From NCBI RefSeq assembly GCF_009650605.1, contig NZ_WAJT01000004.1, forward strand, positions 372,001 through 436,000: a stretch of DNA of 64,000 nt, read 5' to 3'. This document shows positions 9,672-18,460 of the stretch, one piece after another. The translations under genes were made by a program, and so were the position numbers. Source of the stretch: Labrenzia sp. CE80 (GTDB taxonomy: Bacteria > Pseudomonadota > Alphaproteobacteria > Rhizobiales > Stappiaceae). The notes below the pieces were generated by a model. That model saw only the letters and a program-made list of their open reading frames with translations, was not told the DNA's origin and did no database searches. Position 1 is the first letter of the stretch. The number at the start of each line of letters is the position of its first letter.

Positions 9672-10756
9672 GAGGCAACTCCGATTGCGGCATTGTTGGA
9701 AACCTGAGGAAGTCTTTCGATCAGATCCCTCCATTCCCAGCGCTCGACTGAGCCTTCTTTTCTGACACCAAAGAACTGAATGATCAGGTTGTCATTCTCG
9801 TCGTAAGCTTCGATAGACGTTACGTGTTCAATGTCCGCGGGCTTACGGACAGCCCAAACGCTGGCAATGTGATCGGTGCGCAGGTGAAGGTGAAAGGTTG
9901 GATCAAGCACGTTGATCCAAGGCCCTTTGTCCATAACTGTTTTAATCGCACCCGAGTGGATTTGGATGCAGCCCTTGTTTCCGACGAAACACATGATCGG
10001 CAGAGCTTCATTTGCGGCTAGGTGCAGCATTGCAGCAACCGCGCTTTCATCCAGCTTCCATGCCCATTGATGCCCGGCTACTTCCAGAGCGCTTAGGCGA
10101 TGCAAATCCAATTCTTTCAGCATGCCATGGAATTGATGCGGATCGGTGAGCCCTTCCCAGCGCTGACGGAGAGCTTCTCCGACTTCCGCAGACGCGGGTT
10201 TGCGATCCGTTTCTGAGTGAGCTTTTTCCTCGAATTCGATTTTTGTGTCCTGATCCGAAAGCAGGAGCTTGTCGATTAGGTTGTTCCAGCCTTCAAGATT
10301 TGTTTTCGGCCGAGTGTGAACCTTGAATACGGCTTCTCCTGCCGCATCAAAGAACTGGAGAGATCTGCGTAGGTGCTCGCCGTCCTGTCGTTCAACGGCG
10401 AAGCCGTGGGCCCAAACAGCTGGGAACATGCGCATGTCGATCTGCTCACCGAGCATCAATGCCGCCCGCTTGCCATTCACGAATTTCTCAAATGGACCAA
10501 TCTTCTCATGCACAGCGCTTTCGTTTCGCGTTAGCGCCATCACTTCACCGACCTCCTTGAGGCCGTTGAAGAGAACGTCAAAGTTCGCCGCAACGCGACG
10601 CACACCATGGCCGCAGAACGCTGCCAGAAGCTCTGCCTCCGAGATTTCGAGCATGTTCGCCAGATCCCGGTCCCGCATGTTTGAGTGCTGTTCTCTCATG
10701 CGACGGATCTGTGCGCCATCCCGCTCTTGGTCGGTTTTCGAAAACTGTTCGGTCAT
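9668..10756 (-). CDS. hmuS: Haemin-degrading/haem-transfer protein HmuS
   Basis: Cytoplasmic haem-handling protein of the HemS/ChuS/HmuS family, which binds imported haem and passes on or breaks down the porphyrin. With the start at 10756 it has 362 residues, a normal length. Two repeated structural halves are visible, with GEVMALTRNESAVHEKIGPF in the first half and VMDKGPWINVLDPTFHLHL in the second. The upstream ATG at 10813 lies beyond the promoter palindrome and is rejected as a start. First gene of hmuSTUV; the operator-like repeats just upstream imply iron control. Confidence 0.92.
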   Translation of the reverse strand: MTEQFSKTDQERDGAQIRRMREQHSNMRDRDLANMLEISEAELLAAFCGHGVRRVAANFDVLFNGLKEVGEVMALTRNESAVHEKIGPFEKFVNGKRAALMLGEQIDMRMFPAVWAHGFAVERQDGEHLRRSLQFFDAAGEAVFKVHTRPKTNLEGWNNLIDKLLLSDQDTKIEFEEKAHSETDRKPASAEVGEALRQRWEGLTDPHQFHGMLKELDLHRLSALEVAGHQWAWKLDESAVAAMLHLAANEALPIMCFVGNKGCIQIHSGAIKTVMDKGPWINVLDPTFHLHLRTDHIASVWAVRKPADIEHVTSIEAYDENDNLIIQFFGVRKEGSVERWEWRDLIERLPQVSNNAAIGVAS

Positions 10757-10770
10757 GGCTTCGCCTTCAA

Positions 10771-10803
10771 TCAATAATATGATTTCTATATTCATATTAT
10801 TGA
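10771..10803. promoter_or_regulatory. Perfect 12-bp inverted repeat containing TGA-N9-TCA, candidate iron-responsive operator of hmuSTUV
   Basis: Arms TCAATAATATGA (10771-10782) and TCATATTATTGA (10792-10803) are exact inverse complements separated by nine bases. The core reads TGA-N9-TCA, close to the published rhizobial iron-responsive (IRO) motif bound by RirA. It lies 15 bases upstream of the hmuS start, where a bound repressor would block transcription or early elongation. Assignment to RirA rather than Irr or Fur is inference. Confidence 0.6.
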
Positions 10804-10817
10804 GGAGCATCAATAGC

Positions 10818-10832
10818 TGAATATAAAACTCA
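10818..10832. promoter_or_regulatory. Second TGA-N9-TCA element upstream of hmuS
   Basis: TGA (10818-10820) and TCA (10830-10832) are separated by nine A/T-rich bases. The spacing equals that of the perfect repeat 38 bp away centre to centre. The flanks are not palindromic, so this is a weaker site. A tandem arrangement is plausible for a repressor of the haem operon. Confidence 0.4.
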
Positions 10833-10968
10833 TATATTATGCATGACCGAAGGTGTTTTGCGCGGTCCTATGGAACAGGCTTTGCGGACGGGTAGCTCTG
10901 AAAAATTTGGCTTTGAGAGCACGTATTTGCCGATTGAGCGGCATCTTTGCAATTCAAAGAAAGGTAAA

Positions 10969-11727
10969 CTAGCGGAAGAGGTCATCTTCCAAAGGTCTGA
11001 TGAGAGACGCTGCCGGCACCTCCCTCGAAGGTGCGAGGCCCTGAACCAGAACCACAGGCCACCCCTCGTTTCCCTGCCCCATCAAAAGAGATGCAGCTGA
11101 AGCGAGTTCGTCTGCGTGGGCGACCGTTGAGACCTTCAATTCTCGCCCATAGAGATCTCTTTCGCCGCGGATGTCCATAAAGCTCGTCACACCGGCGGCA
11201 CCAATGGCTATGCCGGTTGTGCCGTTACGAAATGGCCTGCCGAAGCTGTCAGCGATGACAACGCCAAGAGGGATGCCAAGCCGCTCCATCAACGCGGCTC
11301 TCAGGCGCGCGGCAGACGCATCAGGATCAATCGGCAAAAGCAGCAGGGCGCCGTTTTCACTGCCTTCGACATTGGATTGATCAATGCCTGCCTGCGCCAT
11401 GACCCAACCGCATCGGTGGCGAACCACGAGAACGCCTTTTCGCTTGCGAACAACTTCGGTGCTTTCATCCAGGATGGCTTGCACAAGCCGCGGGTCTTTG
11501 TCGGTTTCCTCCGCAAGATCAAGAGCATCTTTGCCAGGCGTAATATCGGCCAGGTTTCGAAAGCGATTCTCCGCTTTCGAAACAACCTTTTGCGCGACGA
11601 CCACGACGTCCCCCCTGCCAAGCGCAATTTGCTGATGCTCCAGCCCCTTGGCGATAAGGTTGGCCAAGTCGTCGCCCGGATTGACCAACGGAAAATCATC
11701 GAGGGTCGAGAGTGCGAGTCGAGCCAT
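10969..11727 (-). CDS. cofE: Coenzyme F420-0:L-glutamate ligase CofE, single domain
   Basis: Adds L-glutamate residues to F420-0 using GTP, the last committed step of F420 synthesis. The protein (252 residues from the ATG at 11727) has the CofE signature segments GRGDVVVVAQKVVSKAENR and ADSFGRPFRNGTTGIAIGAA (the second in the middle of the chain). The start lies seven bases after the fgd stop; an upstream ATG at 11778 would run into fgd. Mycobacterial FbiB carries an extra C-terminal nitroreductase-like domain that reduces dehydro-F420; it is absent here. Last gene of the F420 operon. Confidence 0.93.
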   Translation of the reverse strand: MARLALSTLDDFPLVNPGDDLANLIAKGLEHQQIALGRGDVVVVAQKVVSKAENRFRNLADITPGKDALDLAEETDKDPRLVQAILDESTEVVRKRKGVLVVRHRCGWVMAQAGIDQSNVEGSENGALLLLPIDPDASAARLRAALMERLGIPLGVVIADSFGRPFRNGTTGIAIGAAGVTSFMDIRGERDLYGRELKVSTVAHADELASAASLLMGQGNEGWPVVLVQGLAPSREVPAASLIRPLEDDLFR

Positions 11728-11734
11728 GATGTCG

Positions 11735-12739
11735 TTAGCCGTAGACGTTCCGCAGCCGTGGCAAGACGTCTGCCGCAAATTGCTTCAGGAAACGCGTCTG
11801 ATCTGGCCCAGGAGCATGAAAGACGAAGTGATTGAAACCGAGGTCGACGTAGGGCTTCAATCGCTCAACGACTTCGTCGGCATCTGCAGTGACAATCCAT
11901 CGACTTGCGGTTTGATCGGACGAAAGACTGTCGGCCAGTTTTTCCATTTCCAGAGGGTCTTCGACCGTCATCTTCTGTTCCGGTGTCAAAGCAAGAGCGC
12001 CCCAGAAACGGGTGTCTTCCTTCGCGCGGTCCAGATCTGTGTCGAAAGACAGCTTCACTTCAATCATCCGGTCGACGTCTGATGCTTGTCGTTCCTGCTG
12101 GGTGATCCCGGCTTCCAGGTTCGGAATGAGCGTTTCTGAGTATAGTGCTGGAGCCTTGCCAGATGTACAGATGAAGCCGTCGCCGAAACGGCCGGCATAT
12201 TTTGCGATCATCGGACCGGCTGCGGCAACATAAATCGGAACCGGGTTTTCCGGTCTGTCATAAACCGTTGCGCTCTCGGTCTTGTAGTAGTCCCCCTCAA
12301 AGCTTACACGCTCTTCGGTCCATAGTTTGCGGATCAGCCGGACTGCTTCGCGCAGGCGTGCGAAACGTTCCTTCCGTTCCGGCCACTCACAGCCAATTGC
12401 AGGAACTTCGTTGAGGCTTTCGCCAGTTCCGATTCCAAGGATAATGCGGTCAGGAAACATCGAGCCCAACGTGCCAAAGCTCTGAGCGATCATCGACGGA
12501 TGGTGACGGAAGGTCGGTGTGAGAACGGAGGTTCCAAGAGCGATGCGGCTGGTTCTTGCTCCGACTGCTCCAAGCCAGACGAGAGCGTGCGGGGCGTGGC
12601 CGCCCGTGTGTCGCCAAGGCTGAAAATGATCGGAGATAAACGCACTGTCGAGGCCAACTTCCTCGGCCAGGATTGCGAACTCCATCAGTTCGTGAGGCCG
12701 AAACTGTTCGGCGGAAGCTTTGTATCCAATGCGCAGCAT
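11735..12739 (-). CDS. fgd: F420-dependent glucose-6-phosphate dehydrogenase (FGD)
   Basis: Oxidises glucose 6-phosphate to 6-phosphogluconolactone while reducing F420. This 334-residue luciferase-like TIM barrel closely resembles M. tuberculosis FGD1 along its whole length. It keeps the active-site stretch SDHFQPWRH (D37, H38, W42), GIGTGESLNE (E107), and the three residues known to bind the substrate phosphate in FGD1: Lys in ICTSGK, Lys in LTPEQK and Arg in SRWIV. The start has a good AAGGGA. It sits between fbiC and cofE, so coenzyme and reducing enzyme are made together. F420-dependent sugar-6-phosphate or hydroxyacid dehydrogenases are close relatives, but conservation of the phosphate clamp favours FGD. 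Confidence 0.88.
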   Translation of the reverse strand: MLRIGYKASAEQFRPHELMEFAILAEEVGLDSAFISDHFQPWRHTGGHAPHALVWLGAVGARTSRIALGTSVLTPTFRHHPSMIAQSFGTLGSMFPDRIILGIGTGESLNEVPAIGCEWPERKERFARLREAVRLIRKLWTEERVSFEGDYYKTESATVYDRPENPVPIYVAAAGPMIAKYAGRFGDGFICTSGKAPALYSETLIPNLEAGITQQERQASDVDRMIEVKLSFDTDLDRAKEDTRFWGALALTPEQKMTVEDPLEMEKLADSLSSDQTASRWIVTADADEVVERLKPYVDLGFNHFVFHAPGPDQTRFLKQFAADVLPRLRNVYG

Positions 12740-12772
12740 TGCGATCCCTTTGCTGTAATCGTTTTTGTCTTG

Positions 12773-15151
12773 TCAGGCGTTCAAGCAGTCGCGTTGCTTG
12801 CTTGCCTTAAATGGCGTGTTGGTCATGTCCTGAAGCGGGGCGGCTTGCATGGCACGCTGCCGACGTTCCTCTGATACAGGGCCATATACGGTTGAACGCT
12901 GAAATGGTTTGCGCCCGACTGAATGAATCAGGTCTTCCATCTGCCATGGAGCAAACTCTTGCCCATGAACGGCGCCCGCTGCACGCGTAATGCTTTCATT
13001 CATCAAGGTGCCGCCCATATCATCTGCGCCGGAGTTTAGGCAGGCGGCCGCGCCTTCAGGCCCCATTTTGACCCATGATACCTGAATGTGGTCGATGGCA
13101 CCGTGGAGTACGATGCGGGCAATGGCATGCATCAACACCGCCTCCCGCCAGGTGGGCCCTTTCCTCGACTGACCGCGCAGGTAGATTGGAGCCTCCAGTG
13201 CAACGAAGGGGAGTGGAACGAACTCGGTGAAGCCGCCGTGTTCGAGTTGATGAGCGCGAAGACGGAGTAGGTGTCTCGCCCAATGTTTCGGCTGTTCGAT
13301 GTGGCCATACATGATGGTCGACGTGCTCTTCAGGCCAATAGAATGAGCTGCGCGCATGACCTGAAACCATTGATTCGTCGTGATCTTGTCCGGTGCGATC
13401 TTTGTTCGAACTTCATCATCGAGGATTTCGGCGGCTGTTCCGGGCAAGGACGAAAGCCCTGCCTCCTTTAATTTGAGAAGGTAGTCCGTAGGCGGCAGAT
13501 CCAGGGTTGCCGCGCCTTGCCAAATCTCCAAAGGCGAGAAAGCGTGGATATGAATATCTGGAGCAGCTTGTTTCGCATGCCGCAGAAGGTTCAGATAGGT
13601 TTCGCCCGTATAGCCGGGATGGATGCCACCCTGCAGGCAGATTTCAGTGCCGCCTCTGGCCCAAGCTTCCGAAACGCGCCTTGAAAACTCTTTCATATCG
13701 AGATCGTAGGCTGGGCCCCGGAGTTCTTCATGCGTCTTGCCCTTTGAAAATGCACAGAACGTGCAGCCATAGGTGCAGACATTTGTGTAATTGATGTTCC
13801 GGGTCACGACGTAGTGTACGCGGTCGCCATTTGTCGCTTTGCGCAGCTGATCTGCATGAGCACAAACCGCGTGGAAACTGTCACCGCGCGCGGAAAACAA
13901 CAGGACAATCTGCTTTTCAGTCAAGACGGCATCGGGCGCGAGGTTCAGTATCGCCTGGATTTCAGGATCAACGCCGCCGCCTTTGCGGATCTCTGGCGGC
14001 TTTTGATGTGAACCCGGGGTCCATGAACCTTCAAAGGCGAGTCCTTCACCGTCTGATGCTCTCAAGACGGATCTAACCATTCGCGGAGCGATCCATTCAT
14101 CGGCCCGGTGAATGAAGGAGGGGTAGATCGTCAAGCGCGGCGCCAGCATTTTGCCTTCGCTTGCGGTGATCTTGGCGAGTTTCTCGATGCTCGGCCAGGG
14201 GGCTTCGGGGTTGACGTGGTCGATGGTGACTGGTGAGACGCCGCCCCAATCATTGATGCCGGCTTGAAGCAGTTCCTCACCAGTGCCAGCTGCGAGATTG
14301 GGTGGAGCTTGGAGGCTGATTTCCATCGGCAAGATCAGCCGTGCCGCTGCAATCGCCCATTGATGCTCGATTGGGTCGGCCGGCGGGAAGGCGCGCATCT
14401 TGGTGTCTGACTTGGGCAGGAAGTTCTGTATGATAACTTCTTGAATGTGCCCAAATTCCGAGTGTGCATTCCGAATGGCCAGAAGAGCCTCAACGGTTTC
14501 CCGTCGGGTTTCACCGATTCCGATCAGCAGGCCGGTGGTGAAGGGAACCTGAGCTTTTCCCGCAGCTTCAAGAGCCGCAAGTCTTGCTGCAGGTTCCTTA
14601 TCCGGGCTGCCGAAATGAGGCCCGCCACGCGCGGACAGTCGCTGTGAGGTCGTCTCAAGCATCATGCCCATGGAAGCTGCCGTCGGTTTAAGCTTCTCGA
14701 ATTCGGCAGTCGTCAATGTGCCCGGATTGAGGTGGGGCAGGAGGTTCGTCTGGTCTCTGACCAGGCCAGCCACGTGGGCCAGATAGTCAACAGTGGTTTC
14801 GAAGCCGAGCTCATCGAGAGCTTCCCTCGCGGACCGGTAACGAAGTTCCGGTTTCTCGCCAAGTGTGAATAATGCCTCCTGACAGCCCGCCTGCTCTCCC
14901 TTCCTGGCGAGATCAAGCACTTCTTCAGGTGACAGAAAAACCTTCTGGCCTGCCTTCAATGGTTTAGCGAAGGTGCAGTAGTGGCAGACATCCCGGCAGG
15001 CCATCGTCAGCGGAATGAAGACTTTGGGCGAGTAGGTTACGAGGGACCCAAATGCCGCGTCACGTCTTGCACGGGCGCGATGCATGAGGCCATGAATATC
15101 CGTTTCGGCAATCAGCGCTTCAAGGTCCAGGTCGCGGAGTGAGTGGGTCAT
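12773..15151 (-). CDS. fbiC: FO synthase FbiC (CofG-CofH fusion, two radical-SAM domains)
   Basis: Builds the deazaflavin chromophore FO from tyrosine and a flavin-pathway pyrimidine. With the start at 15151 the 792-residue protein has two radical-SAM modules. The N-terminal CofG-like one has cluster motif CRDVCHYC (C52, C56, C59) after VFIPLTMA. The C-terminal CofH-like one has CTYGCTFC (C459, C463, C466) after NINYTNV. The single-chain order CofG then CofH is that of actinobacterial FbiC; archaea usually have two genes. The ATG overlaps the cofC stop as ATGA. Both motifs are intact, so the enzyme is probably active. Confidence 0.96.
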   Translation of the reverse strand: MTHSLRDLDLEALIAETDIHGLMHRARARRDAAFGSLVTYSPKVFIPLTMACRDVCHYCTFAKPLKAGQKVFLSPEEVLDLARKGEQAGCQEALFTLGEKPELRYRSAREALDELGFETTVDYLAHVAGLVRDQTNLLPHLNPGTLTTAEFEKLKPTAASMGMMLETTSQRLSARGGPHFGSPDKEPAARLAALEAAGKAQVPFTTGLLIGIGETRRETVEALLAIRNAHSEFGHIQEVIIQNFLPKSDTKMRAFPPADPIEHQWAIAAARLILPMEISLQAPPNLAAGTGEELLQAGINDWGGVSPVTIDHVNPEAPWPSIEKLAKITASEGKMLAPRLTIYPSFIHRADEWIAPRMVRSVLRASDGEGLAFEGSWTPGSHQKPPEIRKGGGVDPEIQAILNLAPDAVLTEKQIVLLFSARGDSFHAVCAHADQLRKATNGDRVHYVVTRNINYTNVCTYGCTFCAFSKGKTHEELRGPAYDLDMKEFSRRVSEAWARGGTEICLQGGIHPGYTGETYLNLLRHAKQAAPDIHIHAFSPLEIWQGAATLDLPPTDYLLKLKEAGLSSLPGTAAEILDDEVRTKIAPDKITTNQWFQVMRAAHSIGLKSTSTIMYGHIEQPKHWARHLLRLRAHQLEHGGFTEFVPLPFVALEAPIYLRGQSRKGPTWREAVLMHAIARIVLHGAIDHIQVSWVKMGPEGAAACLNSGADDMGGTLMNESITRAAGAVHGQEFAPWQMEDLIHSVGRKPFQRSTVYGPVSEERRQRAMQAAPLQDMTNTPFKASKQRDCLNA

Positions 15152-15816
15152 GATACCTCCTTGAGAGGCCAATGGCTGCTGAGACGGAAGGCTTCGAGTG
15201 CCTGCTTGGTATGTTCACCAGGCGCATGCTGCCAAATTTCGTCAATGTCGGATGGATTGTCGAGATCGGCGCTGATACGGGCTCTTTCGAAGGTTGTAGC
15301 TTCATAGCCCAGGTCTTTGGCCTGGCTGATGTGGCGCTGATAGCTTGCCGGGCCGAAGGCATAGGGAAAATCTGTCAGGCCGCCTGTCAGGAGCATGTTG
15401 GTACCATTTCCTTCATGGTCGGGAGAGAGGACAATCTGTGTTGGCGCGTGGTGTGCCTTAACAAGCTCCTCGATATCACTCGCTCTAACCGCTGGAAGAT
15501 CTGCCGGTATGATAATGAGGTCGACGGCTCCAAGCCGGTTTTGTAGCGTCATTCTACCGGCGGTCAGGGCATCGTTCAGATCCTGGGTTTGATCGTCGAT
15601 GACGCAGGCGCCGGCCAATCTTGTAATCTCGGCAGCCTCAGGATCCTTCGTTACAACGGCTATGCCGTCCAGGCCTTCCGCAAGCGCCGTGGCAGAGAGT
15701 GTGTCCCGAAACATTGCCTGCGCGAGTTTCGCCCGCTGTTCGGGTGTCAAAATGCCTGAAAGCCGCGACTTGGCGTCTGCGAAAGCTTTCACCGGAATGA
15801 GTGCCCAGATCGTCAT
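15148..15816 (-). CDS. cofC: CofC, guanylyltransferase activating the three-carbon phosphoacid for F420
   Basis: Couples GTP to a small phospho-acid (2-phospholactate, phosphoenolpyruvate or 3-phosphoglycerate, depending on lineage) to give the donor used by CofD. This 222-residue nucleotidyltransferase has PVKAFADAKSRLSGIL at the N terminus and the metal-binding DLIIIPADLPAVRASDIEE region. It overlaps cofD and fbiC by ATGA at both ends. The substrate cannot be read from the sequence by eye. Confidence 0.92.
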   Translation of the reverse strand: MTIWALIPVKAFADAKSRLSGILTPEQRAKLAQAMFRDTLSATALAEGLDGIAVVTKDPEAAEITRLAGACVIDDQTQDLNDALTAGRMTLQNRLGAVDLIIIPADLPAVRASDIEELVKAHHAPTQIVLSPDHEGNGTNMLLTGGLTDFPYAFGPASYQRHISQAKDLGYEATTFERARISADLDNPSDIDEIWQHAPGEHTKQALEAFRLSSHWPLKEVS

Positions 15817-16784
15817 GGCATTTGCTCGCTTAGAAGGCGCTGGGCGAAATCCAGTGCAGTTCGCGCAAGCCTGCGCTTGGCAGTCATGTCGACCATCATG
15901 GTATCTGCGAGCGCTACAGGAAGGCCGGTGCCGATTGTCTGGAACTCTGGCGCGTCGTCTGCGTCCTGTTCATCAAGCAAATAGCCGTCATAGATATCTG
16001 CATGTGCCGCCGCGGCGGTCGATGCCTTCACGGGCAGGCCAAAGCCTCGCATCATCGACGCCGTTGGTCCCTTGATTGCTTTGCCTCCGACGACTGGCGT
16101 GACGCCGATGACCGGTGCCGGGCTATCGATGAGCGCCTGACGAAGCCCAGGAACAGCCAGGATGGGGTCGATGGACAGGTATGGATTGGAAGGACACACA
16201 ATGATTGCAGCAAGGTCGGGATCGCTGAGAGCGCTCGCGACTTCTTCCGTCATGCTTGCCTCGGTGGCGCCTCTGAAGACCACTTCTTCGACAATTGGCT
16301 CAGCTCTCTTTGCGACAAACCAGTCATGAAAGTCGTAGTCTCCATCAGAGCATCGAAGCTGCGTCGATACGGGCATGTCAGCCATCGGCAGGAGTTGGCA
16401 TTCCAGACCAAATGACTTTGCGAAGTCGATGGTAATTTCGGTCAGCCTGTCCCCACGGGCAAGCCGCATGGTCCGAAGCAGATTGGTGCCGAGGTCCTTG
16501 TCTCCGATGTTGAACCAGATGTCTTCGCCGAGCTCGCGCAATGAGTTCATCGCGTTCCAACTCTCGTCTTTGCGTCCCCAGCCGCGCTCAAGATCCGCCC
16601 GACCGGAGAGTGTATAGAGCTGAGTGTCGATGTCGGGTGTGACAAACAGGCCGTAGTGCGCTGAATCATCGCCGGTGTTGACGATCACCGTCAGGTCCTG
16701 CGGATTCATTTCAGCTGCCAGGCCCTGCGAGAGCTTTGCGCCGCCTACGCCGCCGGAAAGCGCTATGATTTTACTTTTGGTCAC
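15813..16784 (-). CDS. cofD: CofD, phospho-acid transferase forming F420-0
   Basis: Transfers the activated phospho-acid to FO. The N-terminal nucleotide-binding motif IIALSGGVGGAKLSQGL and the following VIVNTGDDSAHYGL are diagnostic of CofD/FbiA. I place the start at the GTG 16784 (323 residues, usual length), since it directly precedes TKSKIIALSGG and has AGG eight bases upstream. A reading from 16910 adds 42 residues that match no family pattern. First gene of the F420 operon, which runs cofD-cofC-fbiC-fgd-cofE with four-base overlaps between the first three. It diverges from a luciferase-like gene. Confidence 0.93.
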   Translation of the reverse strand: MTKSKIIALSGGVGGAKLSQGLAAEMNPQDLTVIVNTGDDSAHYGLFVTPDIDTQLYTLSGRADLERGWGRKDESWNAMNSLRELGEDIWFNIGDKDLGTNLLRTMRLARGDRLTEITIDFAKSFGLECQLLPMADMPVSTQLRCSDGDYDFHDWFVAKRAEPIVEEVVFRGATEASMTEEVASALSDPDLAAIIVCPSNPYLSIDPILAVPGLRQALIDSPAPVIGVTPVVGGKAIKGPTASMMRGFGLPVKASTAAAAHADIYDGYLLDEQDADDAPEFQTIGTGLPVALADTMMVDMTAKRRLARTALDFAQRLLSEQMP

Positions 16785-17057
16785 GCACGATACCTGTTTC
16801 CCGTGGACGCTTCTTCCGTAGCCTGCATGATTTGGAGACTTTCGGTGGCCAGTCTTCACTCTGCCACGCTGCACCTTGGCTGGTGAGAACAGTCTTGAGG
16901 ATTGCCTCATTTTTAGCTTTGATCAAGGAGTCGGCAGAAATTTTTTATCAAATGGTCAAAAATAGTTGACGGCGGCGCCAGTTCGCTGGAGATTTCCACC
17001 ATGACAATTGCGTTGCAGGTAGCGGTGCCGGCAACGAAAACCGAGGGGAATACCGCG

Positions 17058-18068
17058 ATGGAATTCGGAATTTGCTTCAAGGGATTTGTGGAGGCCGACC
17101 GTGCAAAAGCACTGGTGCGGCAGGCGGAGAATGCCGGCTTCACCTACTGCTGGTTCTACGATAGCCACATTCTCTGGCGTGACAGCTATGTCGCGATGGC
17201 CATGTGTATGGAGCACACCAAGCACATGCGCTTTGGTCCCTGTGTGACCAATCCCAACAGCCGTGACTGGTCAGTCGCTGCAAGCCTTTTCGGTTCGCTC
17301 GCCAAGCAGTCTGGCGACCGGTTCGACATCGGCATCGGCCGAGGCGACAGCGCCGTTCGCGTGATGGGGAAAAAGCCTGCGACCCTCAAGCGGGTCGAAG
17401 AATTTACCGATGTGATGCGCAAGCTGATCAAAGGCGAGGAGGCACAATACGGCGAATGTCCTGAGCCTGTGCAATTCCCTTGGGCGGTTGGTCATGAGCC
17501 TCCAATGTGGATCGCTGCTTACGGCCCCAAGGCTCTGGCGACAGCCGGGCGTGTTGGCGACGGCCTCATCCTGCAGATCGCAGAGCCTGGTATCTGTAAG
17601 TGGCTTGGAGATCAGGCCAAGAAGGCTGGTGAAGAAGTAGGGCGTGACATGTCAGGCTACCGCATCATGGCGGCGGCGCCGGCCTATACCGGTGATATCG
17701 AATATGCCCGAGAGAAGGTGAAATGGTTCCCTGCAATGGTCGGCAATCATGTGGCCGATATTGTCGAGAAATACGGTTCGGATTCTGATCTGGTGCCCGC
17801 GAGTCTGACGTCCTACATCGAGAAACGCCGTGGCTATGATTATTCAAAGCACGGTCAGAGCGACAATCCGTTCCTTGACTTCATTACGGATGAGATCGTG
17901 GACGCATTCACCATCCTGGGCACTGCGGATCAGCACATAGCAAAGCTGAAAGAGCTTGAGACAGCAGGCGTAACTCAGTTCAACATCTATCTCGACAGCG
18001 GTGATGAAGAGAAAATCATCGCAGACTACGCCGAGAAGATCATCCCGGGCTTCCAGGCTGCATCTTAA
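17058..18068 (+). CDS. Luciferase-like (LLM) oxidoreductase, probable F420 user
   Basis: A TIM-barrel oxidoreductase of the bacterial luciferase superfamily, 336 residues from the ATG at 17058, which has GAGGGGAA upstream (an ATG at 17001 is less well placed). Family features include CWFYDSHILWRDSYVAMAMC near the N terminus, DRFDIGIGRGDSAVRVMG at about 90 and VGDGLILQIAEPG at about 165. It resembles the F420-dependent CPS_4043-type subgroup and the methylenetetrahydromethanopterin-reductase-like proteins. It diverges from cofD across 273 bases, so it is probably co-regulated and a likely consumer of F420H2. FMN use cannot be excluded; the substrate is unknown. Confidence 0.8.
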   Translation: MEFGICFKGFVEADRAKALVRQAENAGFTYCWFYDSHILWRDSYVAMAMCMEHTKHMRFGPCVTNPNSRDWSVAASLFGSLAKQSGDRFDIGIGRGDSAVRVMGKKPATLKRVEEFTDVMRKLIKGEEAQYGECPEPVQFPWAVGHEPPMWIAAYGPKALATAGRVGDGLILQIAEPGICKWLGDQAKKAGEEVGRDMSGYRIMAAAPAYTGDIEYAREKVKWFPAMVGNHVADIVEKYGSDSDLVPASLTSYIEKRRGYDYSKHGQSDNPFLDFITDEIVDAFTILGTADQHIAKLKELETAGVTQFNIYLDSGDEEKIIADYAEKIIPGFQAAS

Positions 18069-18187
18069 GCGAAAACAGCTTCAAGCGATCTGATGGCGGC
18101 GAGGGGCTTTTGAAGCAACCTTGTCCGGCGTCGGATCAAAAGCGTGACAATCGCACCTAATTGGTTTCTTGCTTTCGAAGCTGATTT

Positions 18188-18460
18188 TCAGGACTTCACT
18201 TTCAGCTTTCCGGCATCTTTCAGGTCGGTGTTTTCGTTGGCCCAGGATATGCGGATATCCATGCGGCAACGCGCTTCATCCTTGGATGCAGTAACCTTCA
18301 GATTGAGCAAGCCCTCCGGGTTTAGGGTGATTTCGCCGGTTTCATCGCTGAAATGCACCTCACCCTTTGCGATCCCGCGGTTGATCGCGGTGATCAGGCT
18401 TTGAATGGTTTTTCGGTCCTGAATCGACTCATGCTTAAATCTGTCCTTACGTTCCATCAT
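18188..18460 (-). CDS. Amphi-Trp domain protein of the GAK system
   Basis: A small cytoplasmic protein (90 residues) of the amphi-Trp type: a charged, helical N-terminal half (QDRKTIQSLITAINRGI) and a beta-rich half ending in an alternating strand with the single Trp (DIRISWANE). It is the last gene of the minus-strand GAK operon and overlaps the metallophosphoesterase stop by 11 to 14 bases, depending on which of two adjacent ATGs is used. No catalytic residues are apparent. Families of this type occur beside GAK ATP-grasp and HprK-related genes; the role is unknown, perhaps a binding or scaffold protein. Confidence 0.75.
   Translation of the reverse strand: MMERKDRFKHESIQDRKTIQSLITAINRGIAKGEVHFSDETGEITLNPEGLLNLKVTASKDEARCRMDIRISWANENTDLKDAGKLKVKS

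Noticed and set aside
10843..11100. 85-codon plus-strand frame divergent from hmuS, considered as a HmuP-like haem-uptake peptide
   Set aside because: The sequence lacks the conserved HmuP pattern and its second half is antisense to cofE.
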